Position numbers and translations under genes: made by a program. A DNA stretch of 64,000 nt from Cacajao melanocephalus. Its lineage: Eukaryota > Chordata > Mammalia > Primates > Pitheciidae. Numbering within the stretch: position 1 is the first letter of the stretch; the number at the start of each line of letters is the position of its first letter. The stretch covers positions 1 to 64,000 of the forward strand of contig CAUYLG010065942.1 of NCBI GenBank assembly GCA_963573385.1, in the 5' to 3' direction. Shown here piece by piece: positions 38,457 to 48,965 of this stretch. The notes below the pieces were generated by a model that saw only the letters and a program-made list of their open reading frames with translations, had not been told where the DNA came from and made no database searches.

Positions 38457-39227
38457 ATGGGTGCTACTCTTCCCAAGGCAAAAATCACCCTTTAAGTGTA
38501 TCCTGGATAACTGAGACGAATTTCACCCGCAGTCTTTGAATAAGCAGCTCATTTTTCTCTGCCAAGCAGTGTGTCCGCCATACCCTCTGCCAATGGAGAA
38601 ACCCGGCCTCCTCAGGGAAGTATAAATTATAACACCCTTCTACAATTAGGCCTGTTCTGTAAGAGGGAAGATAAATGGATTGAGGTCCTCTATGTGCAAA
38701 TTGTCTTTTCTTTAAGGGATAATCCTCAGCTGTGTAAGGCCTGTAACCTATACCCTACTAGCCCCTCCTCAAGACTACCCTCATATTTGGGACTCCCTGT
38801 GGCCCCTCCCTCCACTGATGCTGACCAGGTCTCCTCAGCTCCTATAACCCAAGAGGAGTCAGGGAAGGCCAAGGCACCTCAAGCTACTAGGATGCCCCAG
38901 CTATGCCCCCTACAGGCAGTTGAAGGAGAATTTGGCCCAACCAAGGTACATACCCCCTTTTCACTTTCTGACTTAAAGCAAATCAAAGTGGGCTTAGGAA
39001 AATTTTTAGATGACCCAGACAAGTACATTGATGTTCTGCAGGGCCTGAGTCAGTCCTTCAAATTAGATTGGAAAGATATCATATTATTGCTTAGGCAGAC
39101 CCTAACCAGCAATGAGAGAGAGGCTGCTCTAGCAGCAGCTCAAGAGTTTGGGGACACCTGGTACCTTAGTCAAGTACATGACCAAATGATGCCAGAGGAA
39201 AAGGATAGATTCCCTATATGTAAATAA
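38457..39227 (+). pseudogene. ERV gag remnant (matrix to capsid), broken
   Basis: Gag forms the virion shell. The likely original start is ATG at 38457, whose second codon is Gly (N-myristoylation context, MGATLPKAK). A stop follows after 12 codons (38493-38495), another stop comes further on, and the frame appears to slip before 38571. From about 38610 the frame is open to 39227. It has a matrix-like block (SINYNTLLQLGLFCKR), a proline-rich linker, then capsid N-terminal blocks (PFSLSDLKQIK and EFGDTWYLSQV) near residues 128-205 of the 218-residue open frame. The capsid C-terminus and nucleocapsid zinc knuckles are absent. It ends at a stop where sequence jumps to RT. Similarity to HERV-W/ERV9-type gag is from family knowledge. 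Confidence 0.85.
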
Positions 39228-40762
39228 GCAGACACCTTGCTCTCTCAAATACCAGGAGAGACACAATGGCTTACAGTCCTGGACCTTAAGGATGCCTTTT
39301 TCTGTGTTCCATTACATCCTGACTCCCAGTTTCTGTTCACCTTCAAAGACCCTTTAGACCGGAAGTCTCAGCTCACATGGACAGTGTTATCCTGGGGCTT
39401 TAAAGATAGCCCCCACCTGTTTGGCCAGGCTCTAGCTCAGGACCTCAGTAATTTTTCACATCTGGGTACCCTGGTTTTCAACACATGGATGGCTTATTTT
39501 TAACTGCTAATTCAGAAACTCAGTGTCAGCAAGCCACCCACGATCTCCTAAACTTTCTAGCCACCTGTGGATATAAGGTTTCCAAACCAAAAGCCCAACT
39601 TTGTAAGTAAGAGGTAAAATACTTAAGACTTGGCTTGTCTAAGGGCACTCAGGCCCTTGAGGGAGAACATCTCCAATCCATAATGGCCTTACCTCAACCA
39701 AAGAGCTTAAAACAGTTGCAGGGATTCTTAGGAATAACTGATTTCTGCTGATTGTGGATTCCCAGATATGGTAAAAGAGCCAAACCCCTTTTCACTCAGA
39801 TTAAAGAAATCCAAAAAGCTAACACCCATCTAATACAATGGGACCCTATAGCTGAGGCGGTCTTTCAGACCCTAAAGCAGGCATTACTGCAGGCTCCAGC
39901 TCTAAGCCTCCTACAGGGAATGACTTTTCCCTATATGTTACAGAAAAGTCGGGAGTGGCACTGGGGGTTCTCACCCAGACTCAGGGGACCAAGCCACAGC
40001 TAGTGGCATACCTAAGTAAGGAAATTGATGCAGTAGCAAAAGGCTGGCCACACTGCTTGTGGGTCATAGCCACAGTGACTATACTGATCTCAGAAGCTGT
40101 TGAAATACTGCAAAGGAAAGATCTAACTGTATGGACTCCACATGATGTAGCTGGAATTCTGGCCTCTAAAGAGGCTTGCAGCTGTCTGACAACCACTTAC
40201 TCAAATATCAGGCCTTAATGCTCAAAGGGCCTGTTCTTCAGCTGCGCACATGTGCAGTCCTCAATCCACTACTTTTCTTCCTGAGGAAGGGACAAATAAT
40301 ATGACTGTCAGCAGGTTACAGCCCAGAACTATGCGGCTCGAGAGGATCTCTTAGAAACTCCTCTAGCCAATCCTGACCTTAACCTACACACTGAGGGAAG
40401 TTCATTTATGGAAAACGGAGTTTGAAGGGCAGGATATGCAGTAGCCAGTGATCAAACAGTGCCTGAAAGTAATTTCCTTCCTCCTGAAACTAGTGTCCAG
40501 CTGGCAGAACTAGTAGCCCTCACTCAAACTCTAAAATTAGGAACAGGAAAGAGAATAAATGTACACAGATTCCACATATGCTCACCTGGTTCTGCATGCC
40601 CATGCTGTCACATGGAAGGAAAGAAGGTTCCTAACCTCGGCAGAAACTCCTATTCAATATCATAAGGAAGTTTTAGACTTATTACGAGCTGTCCAAGAAC
40701 CCAAAGAGGTAGCAGTCTTACACTGCCTAGGTCATCAGAAAGGAGATGAGAAGGAAGCAGAA
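39228..40762 (+). pseudogene. ERV pol remnant (RT to RNase H), broken
   Basis: Pol supplies reverse transcriptase, RNase H and integrase. Protease and the N-terminal RT are missing. RT palm begins around 39250, with the first catalytic Asp at 39282-39284 in the LDLKDAFF motif. The usual YVDD box is degraded: reading on after a frameshift, codons at 39485-39493 give Met-Asp-Gly, so one catalytic Asp is lost. Further stops include one near 39608. The thumb/connection region continues (about 39640-40218), and RNase H is recognisable from about 40385, where the first acidic residue reads Glu in HTEGSS and a stop follows at about 40423. Sequence ends in the distal RNase H region (LHCLGHQKGDEKEAEG), then runs straight into LTR sequence. 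Integrase and env are absent. Not functional. Confidence 0.87.
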
Positions 40763-40799
40763 GGGAGGGAGCTGAGTACACAGCCGCACCCCGGTTACA
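40757..40799 (+). repeat. 3' LTR stub
   Basis: gggagggagctgagtac, then a diverged segment, then ccccggttaca, repeats the last ~37 bp of the 5' LTR (about 37155-37191) with roughly 5-6 mismatches. It is followed directly by the CTAG duplication. The preceding cagaa could belong to pol or LTR, so the junction is ambiguous over about 5 bp. Confidence 0.85.
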
Positions 40800-41084
40800 C
40801 TAGCTCTCAAAATTCTGTCCTAGTCTCAAAACCACTGGACACTAGCCAAACGGTTCTTCTATATTTTCTTCAGATACACCAAACTCTTTTTATCTGTGTG
40901 CATTAATACTGCCCTTCTTCAGGGAGTGCTCTTTCCTCAGATTGTTATGTAACTGCCTCCATTTTCCCTTACTCAGCTCTCACATTAGATGTTATTTCAT
41001 GAGAGGGATGCTCTCTGACCACTCCATGGAAGGTACTCTAACCCCAATTCTAGTAGCTACTCTCCAAACAGAATTTCCACTGTA

Positions 41085-41605
41085 CCACACCTATCAATGT
41101 TCATGCTTTCGTGAAGTTCCCTTTTACATTGCATCTGGACTGGCCCTATGACTCATTTTGACCAAAAGAATATGACAGAGAAGACAATGCTGGTTGTGTA
41201 TCTAAATATTACTAAGACCTGGAAACTTCCCTTTTTGAACTTTTGGGGGGCCCAAGGCATCATGTAAAACAATTGCTTTTCTTGCTAGAGAGACATCATG
41301 GAGAGGTCATGGAGAAGCTATGTGGAGTGGAGAATACCTAAAGATTATATAGAAAAAGAGAGAGATACAGTAAATTTTAACCTTTCAGGTGTCTCTACCA
41401 ATAAAACAGATTTATGAGTGAGTCATCTTGAACCTACTCAGACTTATGGAGTTCCAGGATAACTACAATCCCAGATGGTATCATATGCATCAGAACTGTT
41501 TAGAGATGCTCAACCAGCAGAATCATGAGATGATAAACTTATTTTAAGACACTAAATTTTGAACTATTATTTAAGCAGCTATAGATGATCAAACATCAAT
41601 CTTTC
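41085..41605 (+). mobile_element. MLT1-type MaLR LTR
   Basis: 'ggactggccctatgactcattttgaccaaaagaatatgacagag', 'gggcccaaggcatcatgtaaaaca', 'agacatcatggagaggtcatgg' and the 3' end 'agaatcatgagatgataaacttattttaagacactaaattttg' follow the MLT1 consensus in order. The interval 40804-41084 before it is unassigned. Confidence 0.7.
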
Positions 41606-42039
41606 TAATTTTTGATCAAATTTATCAGTAGTGCAAGTTATCATATGTATTGATTTGTCTTTTTTGTCTCTTCCCTGACATTGACCTCATCCACTGCTAT
41701 ATTCCTAAAAAAGAGTCCAACATGGAATACTCAATACATATTTGACATGCAAATTAATAAATCTATTCAAAGTATTTTGAATTTCATAAGTAATTTAAAT
41801 TTTAACCAATTATGCTTTATGTTTCACTTTACATTAGTTACTCTATGCAAAGGTTACTCTAAACATATAGGAATGCTTATTTCCACGATGACGTATTAGA
41901 GGTTTTTAGTGTGCTTCAGTCACTTGGAAATAGCAAGATAATACACAAAGATCAACTCTGAGATTTTATTCACAAAGGAAAATCGGAAGCCACCAGAATC
42001 ATGAAGGACACCCCAGATTACATGAGGAGAATGCCAGCA

Positions 42040-42600
42040 AACTGCCCCCATGATGGTAAACAGCTGATAAAAAGATCCTGGTGCACAGTCCCTCATGCCA
42101 GGCAGATCTCTAGGCATTCAGAGCACTCACTCATCTGGTTCTTCAGCCCTAGCCACCCTACCCTTCCTGGACAGAGCTGTGATGCAGTAAAGCCATCTCC
42201 ACTCCATGCTAAGTCAGGTCTCTAGGCATTAGAAGTATCAGAGCTCACCTGCATCAGCAGCCTGAACTGCCCCACCTTTCCATGCAGAAATTCTGATGTG
42301 GTGAGACACTCTCTGCTCCACACCCAGGCAGATGTTCAAACATTTGGAGCACCTGCTTGCCTGGTTCAGAAGCCTAAGCTGCTCCACGTTTCCTTTGCAG
42401 AGATCCTGGTCCAGAGGCCCTCTTTGCTATATGCTCAAGCAGATCTCCAGGTGTATAAAGCACCTACTTGCCTGATTCATCCTTCTGAGTTGCTTCATCC
42501 CTCCTGTACAGAGATCGTGGCGTGAGGAGCCCTCTCTGCTCCATGCCCAGGCAGCTGGAGCACCTACTTATTAAAATTAGGAGTTTAGGCTGCCTCCCAT
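42040..42600 (+). repeat. Tandem ~112-bp units in the L1 5' region
   Basis: The motif 'ccaggcagatctc(t/c)aggcatt...gcacct...cctggttc' recurs with the same point of the unit at about 42103, 42214, 42328, 42439 and 42551 (spacing 111-114 bp), giving about five degenerate units. Monomer-like repeats in L1 5' UTRs act as promoters in other mammals; that role is inferred here. Confidence 0.8.
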
Positions 42601-43019
42601 CCCCAAGCACAGAACTTGGAGCTGAGTAGCTTTCCCAGCTCCATATTTAGGCACACCTCAGGGTGCTTAGTGGTTGCCCACTGAATTATCCTTCAGTACT
42701 GATGCTTGTGCCTGCCATTCCATAAGCGGTAGGCAGACATACCTGATCTGGCCTCACCCTTTGTGGCCCCCATTTCCAAAGGGCTGAGCAGGGAGCACAG
42801 ACCACTATGCACTTTATGAATCAGCCCACTGCCTAAGGCAACAGAGAACTTCTGCCAATAAATAAGGATTAAGTATATAAACACCATCTACTGGCTTGTA
42901 GGTTCAAATAGAACAGTATAATATAAAATCTGCTGAAAGGAGCACATAGGGCTCTAAAAGTCAAGCAAAAATACCTTACCCAGCATTCTCACAGTCACAG
43001 CCCCTTAACAGGAGAGGAA

Positions 43020-44100
43020 AGAAAATAGAAAGAATACAATAATGTTATAGGGAAAGAGAGAAGAAACTAACACAAAAATTCTGGCACCATAAAAATCTGA
43101 ATGTAGTGACAGCAGCAAAGGATCGCACTAGTTCACTAGCAATGAACTGTAACCAGGTGGAAACTCAGAAACGACAGATAATGCAACGTATGGATTTCAG
43201 GGAACTTAAATGAGAGCCTAGATAAGGTTGAAATTTATCAAAAAGAAACGTCTAAAGCAATTCAGGAAATGAAGAAAGTGATAAACATCTTTAAAAGAAA
43301 TCAGTCAGAGCGTCTATAATTGAAAAATTTCTTAAGGAATTTTAAAGTATATTTGAAAGCTTTATCAATAGACTAGACCAAGAAAAGAAAATAAATTTAG
43401 AGTTTGAATACCAGTCTTTTGAACTAACACAGTCAGACAAAATAAAGAAAAAAGAACTTTTAAAAATAAACAAACTCTTCGAGAAATATGGCATTATGTA
43501 AAGTGACCAAACCTAGGAATTACTGGCAATCCTGAAAAAGGAGAAAAAATTAACACTCTCAAAAACATATTTGAGGGAATTGTTCAAAAAATCTTTGCTA
43601 ATATTCTAGAGAGGTAGATATCCAGACAAAATAAACTCACAAAACACCTGTGAGATTCTATACAAAGTGAACATCACCAAGGCATATGGTCACCAGACTG
43701 TCCAAGGTCAACACTGAAGAAAAAAATCTTAAAGGCAAATAGAGAAAAAGGTCAAACCACATACAAAGGGGAACGTCAACAGGCTAACAGTGGACTTCTC
43801 AGCAGGAAACTTACAACCCCAGAGAGATTGGCAGCCTATTTTCAGAATTCTTAAAGAAAATAAAATTCAACTAAGAATTTCATACTCCATCAAACTGAGC
43901 TTCTTCATTAGTAAAGAAGAAATAAAAGATTTTCCAGACAAGTAAGAACCAAGGAAATTCACCACCACTAGCCCAGACTTACATGATATATGTAAGGGAG
44001 TTCTAAACAAAGAAACAAAAGAACACTACTTTCTATCACAAACACAAAAACACACTTTTTTTTTTATAGACTGCAGACCCCATAAAGTAACCATACAACA
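43020..44100 (+). pseudogene. L1 ORF1-like remnant
   Basis: L1 ORF1 encodes an RNA-binding trimeric chaperone. Here only nucleotide-level similarity remains, best at 43690-44000: 'ccagactgtccaaggtcaacactgaag', 'gggaacgtcaacaggctaacagtggacttctcagcagg', 'tttccagacaagtaag'. Multiple stops prevent any product. The A-rich, Lys/Glu-biased upstream part (43.2-43.5 kb) suits the coiled-coil region. Confidence 0.6.
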
Positions 44101-44149
44101 GAAACTACAAAGCAACCAACTAACAACTTCACAATAAGATCAAAACCTC

Positions 44150-47100
44150 ATATATCAATATTAACCTTGACAGTAAAAGGCACAGAGTGGCAAGTTGGAT
44201 TTACAAAAGAAAAGACCCATTGGTCTGCTGTCTTCAAGAGATGCATCTCATGCATAACACTCATAAGCTTAAGTAAAGGGTCAGAGAAAGATTTACCATA
44301 CAAATGGAAAACACAAAAAGCAGGAGTTGCTCTTTCTATATCAGACAAAATAAACGTTAAACCAACAACACTAAAAAAGGACAAAAAAGGGTATTATGTA
44401 ATGATAAAGAGTTTCATTCAACAAGAAGACATAACTCTCCTAAATATATATGCTTCAATATTGCACCCAATATTTTGAAGATCTAGAATTACTTTTTTTT
44501 ATGAATCTGGCTGATCTAATATTGGGTGCAATATTGGAGCAGCCAGATTCATTAAAAAAAGTTAATTCTAGACCTTCAAAAACATTTAGAAAGTTACACA
44601 ATAATAGTGAGGAAATTTCAACACCCTACTGACAGTATTAGACAGATCACAGGCAGAAAACTAACAAAGAATTTCTGGAATTAAAGTCAATGCTTAACCA
44701 ATTGGACCTAAAAGACAGGATACTCCATGATTAACTATATACTCAACCACAAAGCAAGTCTTGTCTCAATAATTTCAAAATAATGGAAAACATACCAACC
44801 ATTTTCTTGTATCACAGTGTAATAAAAATACAAATCAATACCAAAAAGATCTCTCAAAATCACAAAATTACATGGAAATTAAACAACTTGCTTCTAAATA
44901 TTATTTAGGCAAACAACAAAATGGAGGAAACAACAAAATTAAGGCAGAAATAAAAAAAAATTCTTTGAAATAAATTAAAACAGAAACAACATACCAAAAT
45001 CTCTGTGATGCAGGAAATGCAGTTTTAAAAGGTAAGCTTATAGCTATACGCACCTATTTCAAAAAGCTAAAAAGATCTTAAATGAACAACCTAACATCAC
45101 ACCTAGAAGAACTGGAAAAACAAGAACAAATTAACTCAATATTAGCAGAAGAAAAGAAATAACTAAAATCAGGGTGGAACTGAATGAAATTGAGAATCAA
45201 CAATTTATATAAAAATCAACAAAACCAAAAGTTTGGTTTTTGAAAGGATAAACAATATTTATAGCCTGCTAGCTAGATTAACAAAGAATAAAAACCAGAA
45301 GATCTAAACAAGCACAATCAGAAATGGCAAAGGTGACATTAAAACTGATCCCACAGAAATACAAAAGATCTTCAGAAACTACTATGAACACCTAGAAAAT
45401 CTGGAGAAAATAAATTAATTCTTGGAAGGACACAATTTTCCAAGATTGGATCAGGAAGAAATTGAAATCTTAAACAGACCAATATCAACTTCCAAAACTG
45501 AATCAGTAATGAAAAACCTATCAGTCAAAAAAAAATTCCTAGACAATATGGACCCACAGCTGAATTTTACCAGATATAAAAAGAAGAGCTGGTGCCAATT
45601 CTATTGAAAAAATTGCAAAAATCAAGGTAGAGCAACTCCTCCCTAACTCCTTCTGTGAAGCCAGCATCATTCTGACATCAAAACCTGACAAACACAAAAC
45701 GAAAAGAGGAAATCACAGCCTAGTATATTCCTTGATGAATATATTGAATATATAAAAATGATGGAATATACAAAAGTTCTCAATAAAATGCTAGCAAACC
45801 AAATTCAACAGCATATCAAAATGTTAATTCATCTTGATCAAGTAGGCTTTATTCCTGAGATGCAAGGTTGGTTCAACATATGCAAATCAATAAATATGAT
45901 TCACCTCATAAGGGAATTGATATCCAACACACCTTCATGTTAAAAACCCTCAGGAAACTAGATATCAAAGGAATATACCTCAAAATAATAAGAGGCATTT
46001 TTGGCAAACCCATAGCCAACATCATACTGAATGAGCGACAACTGAAGGCATTCATCTTGAGAACTGGAACAAGGCAAGGATAACCATTCTCACCACTCCT
46101 ATTTGACATAATACTAGAACTGATAGCCAGAGCCATTAGGCAGGAGAAAGAGATAAAAGATATCCAAATAGTAAAAGATAAAGTCGAGCTGACTCTTTTC
46201 ATGGAAAAATATAATTATATGCCTAGAAAACCCCAAAAATTCTGCCAAAAGGCTGTTGGAACTGATTAAAAACTTCAGTGAAGTTTTAGGATAAACATCA
46301 ATGTAAAAATCTCAGGCATATTTCTAAATACCAATAATATTCAAGCTGAGAGCCAAAGCAAGAGTACATTTCATTTATAATATGCCCCCCGCAAAAAAAA
46401 AAAAAACAAAACAAAAAAAAAAACACCTACACATCTAACCTAGTGGGTAAAAAATCTCTACAAGGATAACTACAAAACACTGCTAAAAGAAATCATCAAT
46501 GACACAAACAAATTAAAAAATATTTTATGTTCATGGATTGAAAAAAATCAATATTATCAAAATAGTAATATAGCCTAAAGCAAGCAACTAATTCCACATT
46601 ATTCTTATCATAATACCAATGTCATTTTTTAAGAACTAGGAAAAGCTATTCTAATATTTATAGGAAATCAAAAAAGAGCCTGAATAGCCAAAGCAACCCT
46701 AAGCAAAAAGAACAAAGCAGGAGGCATCACATTACTCGACTTCAAATTATACTGTTAAGGCTACAGTAGCCAAAACAGCATGGTAGTGGTTCAAAAACAG
46801 TCACACAGGCCAATAGAACAGAGTAGAGAACCCAGAAATAAAGCTGCACACTTAACAGTCATCTGATCTTTGACAAAGTTGACAAAAATAAGCAATGGGG
46901 AAAGGACTCTCCATTCAATAAATGGTTCCGGGTTTGCTCACTAGCCATATGCAAAAGAATGAAATTGTCCTTTCACAACACACAAAAACTAACTCAAGAT
47001 GTATTGAAGATTTCGGTGTAAGACCTCAAACTATAAGAGTCCTAGAAGAAAACCTAGGAAATACCATTATGGACATTGGCCTTGGAAAACAATTTATAAA

Positions 47101-47870
47101 TAAGTCCTCAAAAGCAATTGCAACAAAACAAAAGTTGATAAGTGAGTCCTAATTAAACTAAAGAGCTCTGTACGTCAAAAGAAACTCAGCAGAGTGAATG
47201 TACAACCTACATAATGGGAGAAAATATTTTCAAATTGTGCATATGACAATGATCTAACATCTAGACTCTACAAGAAGCAGAAATCAATCAACAAGCAGAA
47301 ATCAAACAACCTATTTAAAAGTGGGCAATTTATATGAACAGACTCTTGTCTAAAGAAGACATACAACTAACCAACAAACGTGGAAAAAAATGCTCTGCAT
47401 CAGAGAAATACAAATCAAGAGCACAATGACATACCACTTCACATCAGTCAAAATGGCCATTATTAAACATCAAAAAACAATTGTTGTTGGGAAAGCTGCA
47501 GAGAAAAGACAGTGCTTACACACAGCTAGTGGGAAAGTAAATTAGTTCATATACTGTAGAAAGCAGTTCAGAGATTTCTCAAAGAATTTGAACTACCATT
47601 TTTGACCCAGCAATCCCACTACAGGGCATATATGTAAAGGAAAGTAAATTGTTCTACCAAAGGCAGATGTACTGGCATGTCCATTGCAGTACTTTGTACA
47701 ATGGCAAAGACATGGAATCAACCTGGGTGTCCATCAGTCATGGATTACAAAAGAAAATGCGGTACATAGACACCATGGAACACTATGCAGCCGTAGAAAA
47801 GAATGAAATCATGTGCTATGCAGCAACGTAGATAGAGCTGTAGGCCATTATCCCAGGTGAATTAATGCGG
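44150..47870 (+). pseudogene. L1 ORF2 remnant with lost catalytic residues
   Basis: Endonuclease sequence is legible at 44167-44478, then broken by the inverted duplication at 44456-44580. RT fingers are legible at 45758-45943 ([23 protein letters not shown]). A ~70-bp deletion near 45915-45930 removes the segment that normally carries the first catalytic Asp. The FADD region reads as Phe-Met-Glu-Lys around 46195-46209, so the metal-binding Asp pair is also gone. An A-rich expansion lies at 46391-46424. C-terminal blocks appear at 46922-47152 and 47649-47831 (MEHYAAVEKNEIM). The copy is long dead. Confidence 0.85.
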
Positions 47871-48444
47871 TAACAGAAAGCCAAATACCACATGCTCTCA
47901 CTTATAAGTGGAAGCTAGAAAGCTAGATATTGGGTACTCTTAGACGTAAAGATAGCAACAATGGACACGACACTGGAGACTACTAAGGTGGGGAGGAAGG
48001 GTAACAAGGTTTAGAAAACTAACCATTAGGTACTATGTTCAGTACCTGGGTTATGGGATCATTCATACTTTACCCTCAGCGTGATGCAATGTACCCAGGT
48101 AACAAATGGGCACATGCACCACCCCCCCCAGTATAAATAAAAATTGAAAAATTAAATAAAACACACAGAAATATTGATGTTCTCTGAATTTTGTTTGCAA
48201 TTAAACACCTTTCATAACTTTTTCAAACTATTGTTCCTATTCAAAACATTCTTTATCTGCATCCTTGCCTGCAGAATTATCTCCCTTTAAAGCAGAGGTA
48301 AAAAAACTACTTCTTTTTTCAAGTGTTTTCTAGTTATATCAGAATAAATTGGGAGTCTCTCCTTTTTGTTCAACAGTAACCGTTCATATTTCTGTCACAG
48401 TACTTACTAATTCATAGTTAACATCTCCGTGTTTTATCAGTCAA

Positions 48445-48965
48445 CTATTACCACAACAACACCAGTAAAAAACTCCACAGGCTAGGTGTGGTGGCTTATG
48501 CCTGCAATCCCAGTGCTTTGGGAGGTCAAGGTGGGTAGATCACAAGGTTAGGAGTTCAAGACCAGCCTGACCAACATAGTGAAACCGTGTCTCTACTAAA
48601 AATACAGAAATTAGTTGGACGTGGTCATGCACACCTGTAATCCCAGCTACTCAGGCCGCTGAGGCAGGAGAATCACTTGAACTTAGGAGGCAGAGGTTGC
48701 AGTGAGCCGAGATTGAGCCACTGCACTTCAGCCTAGACAAAAGAGCAAGACTTTGTCTCAAAAAGAAAGAAAAAGAAAACAAAATAAAAGTCAATGGCTT
48801 AAAACAAGAGTCATTATTCTCATTAATGAATTTGAAGATTGCTTCAACTGAATGTCAGATAATCTAGGATTACCTTGGGCTTGGCTTCAAGCTGCTGTTC
48901 AGGTCTAGACATTCCATGTATCTTTCAGTTTTCTTGGACTGGAAAGTTTTGCAGATATATTCTTA
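48445..48965 (-). mobile_element. Old MLT1-like LTR fragment, antisense, split by Alu
   Basis: 'caactattaccacaacaacaccagtaaaaaactc' before the Alu and 'agtcaatggcttaaaacaagagtcattattctcatt' after it join into the reversed end of an MLT1-type LTR. Diverged. Confidence 0.5.
48480..48788 (+). mobile_element. Alu SINE
   Basis: Full-length dimer starting ggctaggtgtggtggcttat, with a long AAAGA-rich tail (48760-48788). A degenerate duplication around aaaa(c/g)tc is possible but weak. Confidence 0.93.

Larger units (their letters stand above)
36619..40799 (+). mobile_element. Deleted class I endogenous retrovirus (HERV-W/ERV9-like group)
   Basis: A defective provirus: 5' LTR, primer-binding site, long non-coding leader, broken gag, broken pol, then only the last ~40 bp of the 3' LTR. 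The LTR starts TG and ends CA. The insertion is flanked by CTAG at 36615-36618 and 40800-40803, matching the 4-bp duplication known for gammaretrovirus-like integrases. The primer site fits tRNA-Arg. Gag and RT wording is closest to the HERV-W/ERV9 supergroup of class I ERVs, but I cannot name the exact family from the LTR. Protease, most of integrase and all of env are missing. Stop codons and frameshifts abound, so it cannot make virus. Confidence 0.88.
41960..48160 (+). mobile_element. Near full-length old L1 (L1PB/L1MA-type)
   Basis: About 6.2 kb with recognisable parts in order: a 5' region of tandem ~112-bp units, ORF1-like sequence (about 43.0-44.1 kb), ORF2 remnants (about 44.15-47.87 kb) and a 3' UTR with an A-rich end (48130-48160) whose 'taggtactatgttcagtacctggg...' block resembles L1MA/L1PB tails. 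ORFs are riddled with stops, frameshifts and deletions. The 5' edge is approximate and no target-site duplication was established. Confidence 0.82.

Noticed and set aside
38571..39227. 218-codon frame as an intact host gene
   Set aside because: It is the open part of a retroviral gag with an earlier start, upstream stops and a missing C-terminus, inside a provirus.
40804..41084. Possible L2 or other ancient repeat after the provirus
   Set aside because: A phrase like 'gggatgctctctgaccactcc' is reminiscent of an old repeat, but the similarity is too short to assign.
42040..42600. Regular ~112-bp repeats as a CRISPR-like or satellite array
   Set aside because: Units are degenerate over their full length, lack spacer/repeat alternation, and sit at the 5' end of an L1.
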